Positions 26,381-35,904 of a stretch of DNA of 55,153 bases are shown piece after piece. Positions within the stretch are counted from its first letter, which is position 1. Each line of letters starts with the position of its first letter. The DNA is from Rhizonema sp. PD37. GTDB taxonomy: Bacteria; Cyanobacteriota; Cyanobacteriia; Cyanobacteriales; Nostocaceae. The stretch is from NCBI GenBank assembly GCA_029379215.1, contig JAQYWO010000017.1, forward strand, positions 1 through 55,153, read 5' to 3'. The notes under the pieces are model-generated. The model was not told the DNA's origin, searched no databases, and worked only from the letters and a program-made list of their open reading frames with translations. A program made the position numbers and the translations under genes.

Positions 26381-26817
26381 TTAATTCATACTTTCCCAAA
26401 AGAGGAGATATTATCAAATTAGAATTTGGAGCAACACAGCAGTTTACGGTTGATTCGATTCAGCGTGCATTTGCCCTCTACACATCAGGAATGTCATTTG
26501 ATGACATTGCTAAGACAATGAACAATGAACTACAACAGCAAGGGCGGGAGCAAATGGGCTACCGCCCTGTTCTTGTTATATCTCCAATTCAATACAATCG
26601 AATGGCTTCTTTAGTTTTAGCGTGTCCTATAACCAACAAGGTAAAAGGATTGAATTTTGAAGTTCCACTTGTTGAGGGAATGCAAACAAAAGGAGTTGTG
26701 TTAGCTGACCAAATAAAAACACTCGAGTGGAAAGCTAGAAAGGTAAAATTTGTTGAAAGTGTTTCACAAGATTTAATAGAAGAAGTACAGTTAAGACTCG
26801 AAACATTAATTTTATAA
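26374..26817 (+). CDS. mazF: MazF-type endoribonuclease toxin with an unusual helical insert
   Basis: 147 residues. The MazF fold begins with FPKRGDIIKLEFG (7-19) and resumes with GREQMGYRPVLVISP (57-71), LACPITNKVKG, and VVLADQIKTLEWKARKV towards the end, all normal for MazF/PemK. Residues 20-56 between the first two strands are extra: relatives have only a few residues here (typically a short loop ending near GHEQ). The insert contains SIQRAFALYTSGMSFDDIAK, which looks like two helices resembling a helix-turn-helix. The start is TTG 26374, overlapping the mazE stop by 7 bases; no ATG lies nearby. The toxin's RNA specificity is not predictable. Confidence 0.85.
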   Translation: MVVNSYFPKRGDIIKLEFGATQQFTVDSIQRAFALYTSGMSFDDIAKTMNNELQQQGREQMGYRPVLVISPIQYNRMASLVLACPITNKVKGLNFEVPLVEGMQTKGVVLADQIKTLEWKARKVKFVESVSQDLIEEVQLRLETLIL

Positions 26818-26872
26818 AACTCACTTAAAAAAAAGCTATTTCACATGGGAAACCAATAAGTAGTCTTAAATA

Positions 26873-28339
26873 ATGTCTAAAAGAATTTCTATTAGCTTGT
26901 TGCTGCTATCTCTATGTGCCCAAATAAGTATTACTTTAAAACCAATTCAAGCACAAACACAAGTTTTACCAGCGACTGCGACAAAATCAATTTGCTTAAG
27001 CAAACTACCGATCGCCATCAACGCTATCACAAATCGTCCCCAATTCAATCGGATGCGTTGGGGAATTTCAGTCCAACCTCTACTATCTCCCCAAAATATT
27101 TACAGTCTGGATGCTCAGAAATACTTTACTCCAGCTTCCAATGCTAAGCTATTGACAACAGCTGCGGCTTTACAACAACTAGGTGCAAATTTTCGCTTTC
27201 GCACCTCTGTCTATCTTAGTGGTAACGATTTACATGTTGTCGGTAGGGGAGATCCTAGCTTAAGCGATATTCAACTCATCACTTTAGCAAAACAACTAAG
27301 TCAGAAGGGTATTCGGCAAGTCAACCGATTGATTGTTGATGATAGTTATATTCGCGGTGAAATTGTCAATCCCTCCTGGCAGTGGGAAGATATTCAATCA
27401 GACTATGGCGCACCAATTAACAGCTTGATTCTCAATCAAAATGTTTTTAACTTAAAGCTTCAGCCGCAAACTATCGGTAAACCTCTGCAAGTTGTTTGGA
27501 GTGATATTAATGAGGCGAAGCAGTGGCAAGTTATCAACGAGTCAGTGACAACAACAGAAGATCTACCAAAGTCAATCAATATTACCCGCGACTTATCTAA
27601 ACCCATTTTGCGAATTCAAGGACAGTTGACAGCAAAATCCAACCCTGAAATAATAAGCTTACCTGTACCTGCACCTGCCGAATACTTCTTGCGACATTTT
27701 CGCAATGCTTTAGCCGCAGAGAAAATTATAGTTGCACAGGCATTTGTATCAGTTGAGCGGGGGAAGAGTGAACAGGAAATCGCTGCTGTGGAATCTCCTC
27801 CTTTATCGCAATTGTTAGCAGAGACAAATCTCAACAGTAATAATCTCTTTGCGGAAGCATTGCTGAAATCTCTTGCTGTGAAAAAATTACCAACAGATCC
27901 AAATCAATCCTCTGCTGATGCTGGGTTAGAAGTGATGAAGGCGACATTAACTCGGTTAGGAGTTGATCCGAAAACTTATGTTTTGGTAGATGGTTCTGGT
28001 TTATCTCGTAAAGATTTAGTCACTCCAGAAGCTTTCGTACAGATTTTACGGGCAATGCGGCGATCGCCACAAGCAGAAGTGTACCTTGCGTCTTTACCTG
28101 TTGCGGGTAAAAGCGGTACCTTAAAAAATCGCTTTCTTCATACACCAGCTGTTGGCATCGTACATGCAAAAACTGGCACAATGGATGGAGTTGTTTCCCT
28201 CTCTGGATATGTAGATACACCTCACTACGATCCAGTAGTTTTCAGTATCATAGTCAATCAATCCGAACAGCCGATCGCAGTTGTGCGGCAGGCGGTTGAT
28301 GAGATCGTCGTCTTACTCGCTCAATTGCAGCGTTGTTAG
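26873..28339 (+). CDS. dacB: D-alanyl-D-alanine carboxypeptidase/endopeptidase (PBP4, peptidase S13)
   Basis: 488-residue exported class C penicillin-binding protein that trims or cleaves peptidoglycan cross-links in the periplasm. The signal peptide spans residues 1-28 (basic start, LLLLSLC core, ends IQAQ). The three penicilloyl-serine motifs are present: SNAK (Ser89, Lys92), SNN in NLNSNNLFAEALL, and KTGT in HAKTGTMDG. A further VAGKSGTL segment precedes the last one, as in the family. Length is normal for DacB. Start ATG 26873, 55 bases after mazF. Confidence 0.92.
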   Translation: MSKRISISLLLLSLCAQISITLKPIQAQTQVLPATATKSICLSKLPIAINAITNRPQFNRMRWGISVQPLLSPQNIYSLDAQKYFTPASNAKLLTTAAALQQLGANFRFRTSVYLSGNDLHVVGRGDPSLSDIQLITLAKQLSQKGIRQVNRLIVDDSYIRGEIVNPSWQWEDIQSDYGAPINSLILNQNVFNLKLQPQTIGKPLQVVWSDINEAKQWQVINESVTTTEDLPKSINITRDLSKPILRIQGQLTAKSNPEIISLPVPAPAEYFLRHFRNALAAEKIIVAQAFVSVERGKSEQEIAAVESPPLSQLLAETNLNSNNLFAEALLKSLAVKKLPTDPNQSSADAGLEVMKATLTRLGVDPKTYVLVDGSGLSRKDLVTPEAFVQILRAMRRSPQAEVYLASLPVAGKSGTLKNRFLHTPAVGIVHAKTGTMDGVVSLSGYVDTPHYDPVVFSIIVNQSEQPIAVVRQAVDEIVVLLAQLQRC

Positions 28340-28410
28340 CTCAGCATGAACTATTGACAAAATAGAGAAAATATGCCAGAAGAAGATAACTGAATGAAGT
28401 GCGATCGCCC

Positions 28411-29034
28411 ATGTACGCAGCAATTGGCAAACCACTGACTTTTGCAGAGTTTCTTGCCTGGGATGACGGATCGGGCAGGAACTTTGAATTAATCGATGGA
28501 GTTCCCGTGCCATTATCGGAACCAAACGCAAATCATGAGGATTTGATACAACGGCTTTGTAGCTATCTTGAAGCTCACTCCCTAGAGTTTAATTTACCAT
28601 TAGTTTCCCGACAGTCAAAGCAAATCCGTTTGCAGACTGAACCAGGAGAGAAGGAAAAAAGCCGCAAAGCTGACATTGTAATTTTTGCTCAAGAAGAATG
28701 GCAACGGATGAAAGGTAGTTCTAGTTCTGCTGCTGCTTATATTCCACCACCAGGAATCATCGAAATTGTGAGTACGAATTGGAAAGATGACTATCTCATC
28801 AAACTAGCTGAATACGAGGAGTTGGGTGTTTACGAGTATTGGATTGTTGACTATGGCGCATACGGAGGCGTTCGCTACATTGGCTCTCCCAAGCAACCAA
28901 CAATCACAATTTATCAGCTAGAAAACAGTGAGTATTTGCCAAGTAAGGTATTTAGAGGGCAGGATCGGGTTGAATCCAAACTATTTCCCCATCTTTCTCT
29001 CACGGCTATACAAATTTTTGAAATGAGTCAGTAA
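28411..29034 (+). CDS. Uma2 family endonuclease
   Basis: 207-residue Uma2 (DUF820) protein, intact, with a PD-(D/E)XK nuclease fold. Core features: FELIDGVPVPLSEPNANHE near the N-terminus, KADIVIF with the catalytic Asp, and IIEIVSTNWKDDYLIKLAEY then YEYWIVDYGAYGG in the C-terminal half. Comparing this with the interrupted gene at 17360 shows exactly where that one is broken (VVS / TNWRDDY). Start ATG 28411 is chosen over a GTG at 28399, because the upstream codons come from a GCGATCGC octamer. Function is unproven for the family. Confidence 0.88.
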   Translation: MYAAIGKPLTFAEFLAWDDGSGRNFELIDGVPVPLSEPNANHEDLIQRLCSYLEAHSLEFNLPLVSRQSKQIRLQTEPGEKEKSRKADIVIFAQEEWQRMKGSSSSAAAYIPPPGIIEIVSTNWKDDYLIKLAEYEELGVYEYWIVDYGAYGGVRYIGSPKQPTITIYQLENSEYLPSKVFRGQDRVESKLFPHLSLTAIQIFEMSQ

Positions 29035-29062
29035 TAGGACTTACGTAGAAAAGATCCCCTAA

Positions 29063-29106
29063 CCCCCTTAAAAAGGGGGCTTTTAAATTCCCCCGTTTTT
29101 AACGGG
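29063..29106. repeat. Two adjacent C-rich hairpins
   Basis: CCCCCTTAAAAAGGGGG (29063-29079) and CCCCCGTTTTTAACGGG (29090-29106) sit about 30 bases beyond the Uma2 stop codon. The first is followed by CTTTTAAA, so it could end transcription, but sequences of this type are also common interspersed palindromes in cyanobacteria. Confidence 0.5.
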
Positions 29107-29235
29107 AGGCAGAGCCGTCGTGCTTTGGTTCCCAAAGTTGAGACAACTGGCGTGGGCTAATTCTGATCGAGGTTTCAAGCATGAGAGTGCGTAAGTTCTG
29201 ACTGGGCGACTTCCATAAGTACCGAGTTTTTAGCC

Positions 29236-29424
29236 TCAAACCTGTTGGCGTTTAATTTCTTGTAGCAATACTTGACAGCGCTTCATAGCTTCTCTTGCCT
29301 GTTGTCTAAGCTGTTTTGCTAGTTCCTGATTCGTAGAGTATGCTTCTGAACCTTTACGTCTAAGTTCAACCGCTTGTTTACTTAGTTCTTTAGCACGAGT
29401 CCTTAAATCTTCAGCGGTTTTCAT
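29236..29424 (-). CDS. Small coiled-coil hypothetical protein
   Basis: 62 residues, highly charged and almost entirely helical (TRAKELSKQAVELRRKGSEA; AKQLRQQAREAMKRCQVLLQ), with heptad-like spacing of leucine and alanine. ATG 29424 has AAGGAA a few bases upstream, which supports real translation. I recognise no family. It lies alone between the Uma2 gene and the phosphatase-like gene, in opposite orientation to both. Confidence 0.55.
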   Translation of the reverse strand: MKTAEDLRTRAKELSKQAVELRRKGSEAYSTNQELAKQLRQQAREAMKRCQVLLQEIKRQQV

Positions 29425-29617
29425 TTTTCCTTGAGTTCTGAAATATTACGAAAGAGCAACATTATTTTCCTCCTCGCTACCAACTTTTGAAATATTGTAC
29501 TTGTGTTCATACCTTAAATTTTTCTTAACATTCCTATAGCTTTTGCTTAAATTCATGCCAGTAATGTGATGAAATCACGCTATCTATCTAAAACCTAGTA
29601 GAAATACGGTAGTTAAA

Positions 29618-31636
29618 ATGAAATGGATTGAATCGTTTGCTGGGTTACTAAATACATCAGCGACAGTAGGTATTGCTGACTCTGGAACCGCAAGTACAAT
29701 AGATTTTCTATGGTTTGAGCGCTGGAAGAAACGTCTTGTCATCTTCATTAGTGCGTTTGCTTTTATTGTCTTGGGAAGTAAGCTGTTCCCAATCAATCCC
29801 TTGTTTGCTCAGGTTCCATCACAGCACAATGCGATTATCTTTGTGGCTGATGGTTTGCGTCCTAGTTCGGTAAATGCAACTGAGACACCAGCACTTTTTG
29901 GTGTTGCTCAGACAGGGGTAAGTTTTCCCAACAGTCATTCCTTGTTCCCTACCTTCACCACTGCAAATGGTTCTGCGATCGCCACAGGGCATTACTTAGG
30001 CGACACTGGTGATTTTAGTAACACAATTTATGCAGGATTTCCTGTCCCCAATGCTGCTAATAGCGTCACTCCCTTCTTAGAGAATGATGCCGTTTTAGCC
30101 GACGTGGACAACTATTTTGGGGGTAACTATTTAAATGAGGAAACTCTATTAGCCGCAGCTCGAGAAGCAGGATTTAGTACCGCAGCAGTCGGGAAGGTAG
30201 GACCAGTCCTCATTCAAGATGTTTCTCAAGGCAATAGAGATTCAGGATCTGTCCCCCCACCAACTACCATTGTTATTGATGATGCAACTGGTGGCACGAC
30301 TGGGGTACCACTGAACTCTGATATTTCTTCAGCGTTAGCGAATTCGGGATTACCGGTGATCGCTCCCAACCGCTCAAATAATGTAGCAGCGACTGATGCT
30401 GACCAATCAGGTAACAATGGCTTTTCCGGTACCAACACGACTCCCGGAACAACTTCTGCCAACATTACTCAACAGCAATACTTTACTAATAGCGTCACCA
30501 AGGCAATTCTTCCCCTATTCAAGGATCGAAATAAGCCTTTTGTCATCGTCTATTGGTCACGAGATCCCGATGGCTCTCAGCACAACCAAGGAGACAGCCT
30601 TAATTCTCTCGTCCCAGGAATTAACGGTCCTACCTCGAAAGCAGGCGTTCAAAATGCTGATCGCAACCTCGCCCAAATTCAAGCTGCTTTGCAGGATTTA
30701 GGGCTAGATAAAACAACTGATGTATTTGTGACAGCAGATCACGGCTTCAATACGATTAGCAAAGAAAGTTCCACGAGTTACTCTACTTCACTAACATTTC
30801 CTGGTGTGAATTCAGGATTTCTCCCCGCAGGCTTCCTTGCTATTGACCTTGCCCAAGGATTAAATTTACCTCTATACGATCCTGATCAGAGTAATCAATT
30901 AGTCACTCCAGGTTCAGGCACTATTCCCCGTCCTCGCTCGGGTGACGGATTAATTGGCAAAGATCCCACTAATCCTGTGGTTGTGGTTGCAGCTAATGGT
31001 GGGTCAGACTTAATATATCTACCCGGTCCTGGTAATCGCAAGGCTTTAGCTAGACGTGTCGTGGATTTGCTTTTGCAACAAGATTACGTCAGCGGTTTGT
31101 TTGTTGATCGCGCCTTAGGATCTATTCCTGGGACACTACCTCTGGGTGCAATTAACTTACAGGGATCTGCACTCACACCAACTCCAGCGATCGCCGTGAA
31201 CTTTCGTTCCTTCGATACTGGATGTGGTAACCCTCTTGCTTGTAGCGTTGAAGTTGCTGATACTGGTTTACAGCAAGGACAAGGTATGCACGGAACTTTT
31301 GACCGTGCAGATACTTTCAACTACATGGCAGCTATGGGGCCTGACTTTAAACGACGTTACGTGGACTTCTCTCCAGTTAGTAATGCAGATGTTGCCGTGA
31401 CGATCGCTCAAGTTATTGGTCTCAAACCTCCAATTCCCGACAGCAATGGCACCTTAGTCGGTCGGGCGATCACCGAAGCCCTCAGAGGAGGACCAAAGAC
31501 GGTACCCTTCCTAGAGAGGACTCTGACATCTGAACCCGCCAACAATGGCTTGACAACAGTTCTTAAATACCAAACAGTTGGAAAAACCCGCTATTTTGAC
31601 GTAGCTGGTTTTCCTGGTCGAAGTACTGGTCTTTAA
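29618..31636 (+). CDS. Alkaline phosphatase-superfamily protein (nucleotide pyrophosphatase/phosphodiesterase type)
   Basis: 672 residues. An N-terminal signal anchor (about 38-64) precedes the catalytic domain. Metal and catalytic features of the superfamily are visible: IIFVADGLRP near residue 75, FPTFTTANGSAIATGHYLG with the likely threonine nucleophile, DPDGSQHNQGD, VTADHGFN and, near the C-terminus, GMHGTF. It resembles type I phosphodiesterase/nucleotide pyrophosphatase proteins. An asparagine/glycine-rich stretch (about 240-280) interrupts the core. Probably periplasmic and involved in phosphate scavenging, but the substrate is unknown and I see no Pho box. Starts at ATG 29618; a dispersed repeat begins 9 bases after the stop. 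Confidence 0.8.
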   Translation: MKWIESFAGLLNTSATVGIADSGTASTIDFLWFERWKKRLVIFISAFAFIVLGSKLFPINPLFAQVPSQHNAIIFVADGLRPSSVNATETPALFGVAQTGVSFPNSHSLFPTFTTANGSAIATGHYLGDTGDFSNTIYAGFPVPNAANSVTPFLENDAVLADVDNYFGGNYLNEETLLAAAREAGFSTAAVGKVGPVLIQDVSQGNRDSGSVPPPTTIVIDDATGGTTGVPLNSDISSALANSGLPVIAPNRSNNVAATDADQSGNNGFSGTNTTPGTTSANITQQQYFTNSVTKAILPLFKDRNKPFVIVYWSRDPDGSQHNQGDSLNSLVPGINGPTSKAGVQNADRNLAQIQAALQDLGLDKTTDVFVTADHGFNTISKESSTSYSTSLTFPGVNSGFLPAGFLAIDLAQGLNLPLYDPDQSNQLVTPGSGTIPRPRSGDGLIGKDPTNPVVVVAANGGSDLIYLPGPGNRKALARRVVDLLLQQDYVSGLFVDRALGSIPGTLPLGAINLQGSALTPTPAIAVNFRSFDTGCGNPLACSVEVADTGLQQGQGMHGTFDRADTFNYMAAMGPDFKRRYVDFSPVSNADVAVTIAQVIGLKPPIPDSNGTLVGRAITEALRGGPKTVPFLERTLTSEPANNGLTTVLKYQTVGKTRYFDVAGFPGRSTGL

Positions 31637-31645
31637 CTCAAAATA

Positions 31646-31712
31646 GTGTAAGGGCAGGTTTAAGGGTGATATTGGATATACCTAGAGATCTCGAGTAAAC
31701 CTGCCCCTACGC
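31646..31712. repeat. Dispersed palindromic repeat, copy after the phosphatase gene
   Basis: 17-base arms GTGTAAGGGCAGGTTTA and TAAACCTGCCCCTACGC pair with two mismatches; about 33 bases separate them. It begins 9 bases after the stop codon, the same placement as behind prmC. Confidence 0.75.
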
Positions 31713-31980
31713 CAAAATTGTGGTCTATAAATCTGAAAATCGCTGTAAATCCGTATCCTGATTTTTTAGAAATTTAGTTTCGCATTCCTGACTAGACTAA
31801 AATAAATGTGTTCTTTGCGCCTTTACGTCTTTGCGTGAGATAAAAAAGACGTGGTTCATTTAGCTAATTTCTGTAAGAGTCACGGTGAGTCAGCGCTGTT
31901 CTTGTAAAATACATAAAATACATAAAAAGTCAAGTCTATACTATAAAAACTTGTATTTCTTTAAAGTGTGGAATAAAAGA
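31713..31980. other. Spacer before the CDF transporter
   Basis: Together with the repeat, a 344-base gap. The frame of the transporter extends upstream to 31885, but those residues (rich in Lys, Tyr and His) are not family-like. No other feature is supported. Confidence 0.4.
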
Positions 31981-32985
31981 ATGGCATTGATGCAGGGGCA
32001 TACTGGTATTGATTCGACTGTTGGCTGTAACTGTTGTTATCTTAATCAAACCGAAGTTATTCAGACGAGGGAGAAAACACAGACCCTATGGATGACGATA
32101 GGCTTACTGGGTGGCTTTTTTGTAATGGAATTAAGCATCGGTCTCTGGAGCCATAGTTTATCTCTTTTGGCAGATGCAGAACACCTGTTTTCCGATGTCG
32201 GGGCACTAGGTTTGACTCTACTTGCGACTTATTTTGCGCGAAAACCTGCTGCTGATCGGGCTACATTTGGATATCGTCGGGTAGAAATTTTAGCGGCTTT
32301 GGTGAATGGGCTTAGTTTACTAGCGATCGCCATTCTCATTACCTGTGAAGCCATAGGTCGATTCCAAGCTCCAGTTGCAGTCTTGGGTTTGCCCATGTTA
32401 ATCACATCAGTCATTGGTCTATGTGTCAATATCCTTAACATCACCTTACTTCATCAGCACAGCCACGACGATCTCAACTTGCGGGGAGCCTTCCTTCACG
32501 TAGTTGCTGATACCATCAGTTCTCTCGGTGTCATCTTAGCGGCGATCGCAATTTACTACTTGAATTGTTTGTGGATAGATGCAGTTGCCAGCCTTATAGT
32601 TGCTATATTAACAGGTCTAAGTGCTATACCTTTGATTTGGGAGAGCGTGAGGATTTTAATGGAATACGCACCAAACTCCATCAACCCGACTGTTGTGGCA
32701 GCTAGCCTAAAAACATTTCCTCAAGTTGAGAGCATTGAGAAGCTACACATCTGGACAATCACTGCAGGTCAGGTCATGCTATGCGCTCATGTTAAAGTAA
32801 AATCACCGACAGTCGCAGAACAAGAACGGTTACTGAAGCAGTTACAATCTCATCTAAATCAAGAATTTGGTATCCCCGAATCGATTTTACAGCTAACAAA
32901 CTGTCACGACAGAGAGTCTGTTATTAGACATCCACTTAATCAGGATTTAGTCTCGCTATTGTCCAGCAGATATAAAGCTGATTGA
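31981..32985 (+). CDS. Cation diffusion facilitator (CDF) transporter
   Basis: 334-residue inner-membrane antiporter exporting Zn2+ or a similar divalent ion for protons. Six transmembrane segments can be placed between about residues 35 and 235. The transport site motif is present: SLSLLADAEHLFSDVGAL, giving the first Asp and following HxxxD. The second site is FLHVVADTISSLGV. A short His-rich loop (HQHSHDD) lies between helices 4 and 5, as in CzcD/ZntA-type members. A soluble C-terminal domain (about 240-330) completes the fold. ATG 31981 is chosen because upstream in-frame codons are unlike the family. N-terminal CNCC could bind metal. Confidence 0.88.
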   Translation: MALMQGHTGIDSTVGCNCCYLNQTEVIQTREKTQTLWMTIGLLGGFFVMELSIGLWSHSLSLLADAEHLFSDVGALGLTLLATYFARKPAADRATFGYRRVEILAALVNGLSLLAIAILITCEAIGRFQAPVAVLGLPMLITSVIGLCVNILNITLLHQHSHDDLNLRGAFLHVVADTISSLGVILAAIAIYYLNCLWIDAVASLIVAILTGLSAIPLIWESVRILMEYAPNSINPTVVAASLKTFPQVESIEKLHIWTITAGQVMLCAHVKVKSPTVAEQERLLKQLQSHLNQEFGIPESILQLTNCHDRESVIRHPLNQDLVSLLSSRYKAD

Positions 32986-33139
32986 TATCCTAGCGACAAC
33001 CTTCTTCAGATGATACAGCGAGCTAATTGTCTATACTGGATGCTGGCGGAGTTTTCCAGTAGATTTTAAGACCATCGCACGCGTTGGTTTTAGTAGTTCA
33101 AAGTTGAGTCAGTGCAATGTTGTGGAGTTTGATGAGTGT

Positions 33140-33778
33140 ATGAGCTTAAGACTATATTTACTAAGACATGGAGAAACGACTTATAGCCGCACAGGAGGCT
33201 ATTGTGGCGATCTCGATCCAGAATTAACACCTGAAGGCTCTGCCATGGCAAAGGCATTTGCCGACGCCTACCATTCCATACCTTGGACGGCTGTATATAC
33301 CAGTCCCATGAAAAGAACGATCGCCACAGCCAAACCTTTGTGCGATGCCATCGGCATGGAAATGCAAGTGCGTCCGGGACTTCGAGAAATTAAGTATGGC
33401 GAGTGGGAAGGAAAAACACTAGAGTTTGTCCAACAACAGTATGCAGATGAATATATCCACTGGTTGAGCGAACCAGCTTGGAATCCTCCCACTCATGGAG
33501 AAACATCCGTACAAGTTGCCAGTCGGGCAACACTCGTTATCGGCGAAATTGTCGAGAAACATCTGACGGGTAATGTCTTGGTTGTTTCTCACAAGGCAAC
33601 TCTGAGAATTATCTTATGTAGCCTTTTAGGTATTGATTTGGGACGTTACCGCGATCGCATTAATATCCTGGTTGCGTCTGTCAGTATTGTAAAGTTTGCG
33701 ACATATGGTCCCTTATTAGAAGTTCTGGGCGACCGCCATCACTTACCCGAGCATCTACTTGCTTTACCTGGAAGCTGA
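33140..33778 (+). CDS. Histidine phosphatase (phosphoglycerate mutase-like) family protein
   Basis: 212-residue branch-1 histidine phosphatase. LYLLRHGETTYSRTG has the phosphorylated His10; TSPMKRTIATA, REIKYGEWEGKT and VVSHKATLRIIL supply the other core arginine, glutamate and second histidine. This group includes phosphoserine phosphatases and alpha-ribazole phosphatases as well as mutases, and the sequence does not decide which. ATG 33140 is used because the fold begins at MSLRLYLLRHGE; an upstream in-frame start at 33104 adds twelve residues without support. Confidence 0.85.
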   Translation: MSLRLYLLRHGETTYSRTGGYCGDLDPELTPEGSAMAKAFADAYHSIPWTAVYTSPMKRTIATAKPLCDAIGMEMQVRPGLREIKYGEWEGKTLEFVQQQYADEYIHWLSEPAWNPPTHGETSVQVASRATLVIGEIVEKHLTGNVLVVSHKATLRIILCSLLGIDLGRYRDRINILVASVSIVKFATYGPLLEVLGDRHHLPEHLLALPGS

Positions 33779-33998
33779 CATAATTTGCCTTTTGTAATTC
33801 ACAACTGAATAGGTAGTACAAATAACAGTTAAGTCAAAAAAATTAGCTGTATTTTTTACAGATATAAGTTCAGCATATTTGTTTAAATAAGGAGTAATCC
33901 ATATCTCCTTAGCAATGTTTACCAACAGAACAGACTATAACTGGTTCCATAAACAGAAATTCGCGGAGATAATCTGAAAGACGAATAACGAAATACCC

Positions 33999-35597
33999 AT
34001 GCTGCCTGACATAGATCAACTCTCCCTTGCCGAACAAGTTGCCCAGATGATAGTCGTCCGCGCTTCTGGTTTCTTGTTTGATCACCAAATCCAGTATCCG
34101 GATTGGGAACCGCCACTAGCAAAACTCCAACACTGGGTGCAAGATTTGGGCGTTGGTGGCGTAATTTTACTGGGGGCTAGTGCTGGGGAGTTAGCGATTA
34201 GAACACAACAATTACAAAACTGGGCAAAAATTCCTCTACTGATTGCGGCTGATATTGAAGAAGGTGTGGGACAGCGCTTTGCAGGGGCAACTTGGTTCCC
34301 GCCACCAATGGCACTCAGCACAATTTTTCGCGGAAATGAAAAGTTGGGTTTACACTACGCTGAACAACTCGGGGCAATCACGGCAAAAGAGAGTCTTGCA
34401 ATTGGGCTTAACTGGGTTCTTGCCCCTGTTATGGATGTGAATAACAATCCTGATAACCCAGTCATCAACGTGCGTGCTTTTGGAGAAACTCCTCATGAGG
34501 TGAGTCAGCTTGGTTGCGCTTTTATCAAAGGTGCGAAAACCTATCCTGTCTTAACAACAGCAAAACATTTTCCCGGACACGGCGATACCAGTATTGATTC
34601 TCACCTCGATTTGCCAACGATTCCCCACTCAGCCAACCGACTGGCGTCTGTGGAACTGCCTCCGTTTGCAGCTGCGATCGCCTCAGATGTCGATACAGTT
34701 ATGAGTGCTCACTTGATTATTCAGAGTTGGGACGCAGAACTACCAGCAACCCTTTCAGGGAAGATAATAACAGGGCAGTTGCGACAAAAACTGGGATTTT
34801 CTGGCTTGATCACCACAGATGCGCTGGTGATGGGTGCCATTGCCAACCGTTACGGTGCAAACCAAGCTCCTGTTATGGCAGTGGAAGCTGGTGCTGATAT
34901 TTTACTAATGCCTGTCGATCCAGTCGGGGCAATTCAGGCAGTGTGTGAGGCTGTAGAGAGCGATCGGATTCCGCGATCGCGTATTCGTGAGTCTGTTCTC
35001 CGTATTTGGCAAGCGAAAACTAAAACCTCTCAAAGCCGAGTTAATCCCCCCAATCTCATCTATGACTTAGCACAAAATGACGCCCTCACCATAGCTACTG
35101 AAATCTTACAACACAGTCAAATAATTCATGGTTCTCTGCCCCTCTCATCAGAAAAACTCATAAATGATATAAAACTTTATAATCATTCAGCAACTCACTC
35201 GCATAATTTGATCGTGGTTGATAACTTACTAAAGTGTGACTTTTTGGACCATCTTGCACCAGCAATCGCACTGCCAGCGCAGATGGGATATACAACTCAA
35301 ATCATCGACTGTCATACCCAAACCAGTCCCACACTCTTATCTAAACCTTCAACTCTGCTACAGATGTTTATCCGAGGTAATCCATTTCGCGGTAGTGCCA
35401 AACTGACTCAAACATCTGAGGATTTGTTTAAGAAACTATTAATAGACGGCAATCTACAAGCTTTATTATTGTACGGTAGTCCTTATATTTTGCAGCAATT
35501 TATACCATTTTTGCCAGCAAATATACCCTGCGTCTTTTCCTACGGACAAATGCCAGCATCTCAAGATACTGCATTACGGACATTATTTGGCAAGTAG
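33999..35597 (+). CDS. Glycoside hydrolase family 3 protein, NagZ-like
   Basis: 532 residues. The N-terminal GH3 barrel (about 1-345) has the beta-N-acetylhexosaminidase signature TTAKHFPGHGDTSIDSHLDL, which contains the His/Asp acid-base dyad of NagZ, and the nucleophile Asp in GLITTDALVMGAI. NagZ removes GlcNAc from muropeptides in cell wall recycling. Beyond the barrel, about 185 residues form a second, less conserved domain, making it longer than proteobacterial NagZ (about 340). No signal peptide is seen, so it is likely cytoplasmic. ATG 33999. Confidence 0.85.
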   Translation: MLPDIDQLSLAEQVAQMIVVRASGFLFDHQIQYPDWEPPLAKLQHWVQDLGVGGVILLGASAGELAIRTQQLQNWAKIPLLIAADIEEGVGQRFAGATWFPPPMALSTIFRGNEKLGLHYAEQLGAITAKESLAIGLNWVLAPVMDVNNNPDNPVINVRAFGETPHEVSQLGCAFIKGAKTYPVLTTAKHFPGHGDTSIDSHLDLPTIPHSANRLASVELPPFAAAIASDVDTVMSAHLIIQSWDAELPATLSGKIITGQLRQKLGFSGLITTDALVMGAIANRYGANQAPVMAVEAGADILLMPVDPVGAIQAVCEAVESDRIPRSRIRESVLRIWQAKTKTSQSRVNPPNLIYDLAQNDALTIATEILQHSQIIHGSLPLSSEKLINDIKLYNHSATHSHNLIVVDNLLKCDFLDHLAPAIALPAQMGYTTQIIDCHTQTSPTLLSKPSTLLQMFIRGNPFRGSAKLTQTSEDLFKKLLIDGNLQALLLYGSPYILQQFIPFLPANIPCVFSYGQMPASQDTALRTLFGK

Positions 35598-35904
35598 TTA
35601 ACCTGTGTAAGAAGCATTCCTATGCGGATAAAATTCGATGGATATTACTACAAATTACGCAATAACGCAAGGAGGTTTCATCAGCTATCTAGTTTTTTTG
35701 ACATGAAATACAATTTATTGTAATGTCAAAGTTTGTTGATAAAATTAACATTTCTTCATATAATTTGAGAGGACATAGCGTCAAAATGTAAACAGTTCCG
35801 TATAGCAAACTACCAAAATTCAGCAACAAGTTTATTTCTGTTCGTGTTAGTTCCTATTTGGTATTGGGAATACTACTTAAGTGTTAATTTGTGAGTAAAA
35901 AACC
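35598..35904. other. Upstream region of the DUF4327 gene
   Basis: 307 bases, AT-rich. No gene, tRNA or clear hairpin seen. It must contain the promoter of the small gene at 35905. Confidence 0.4.
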
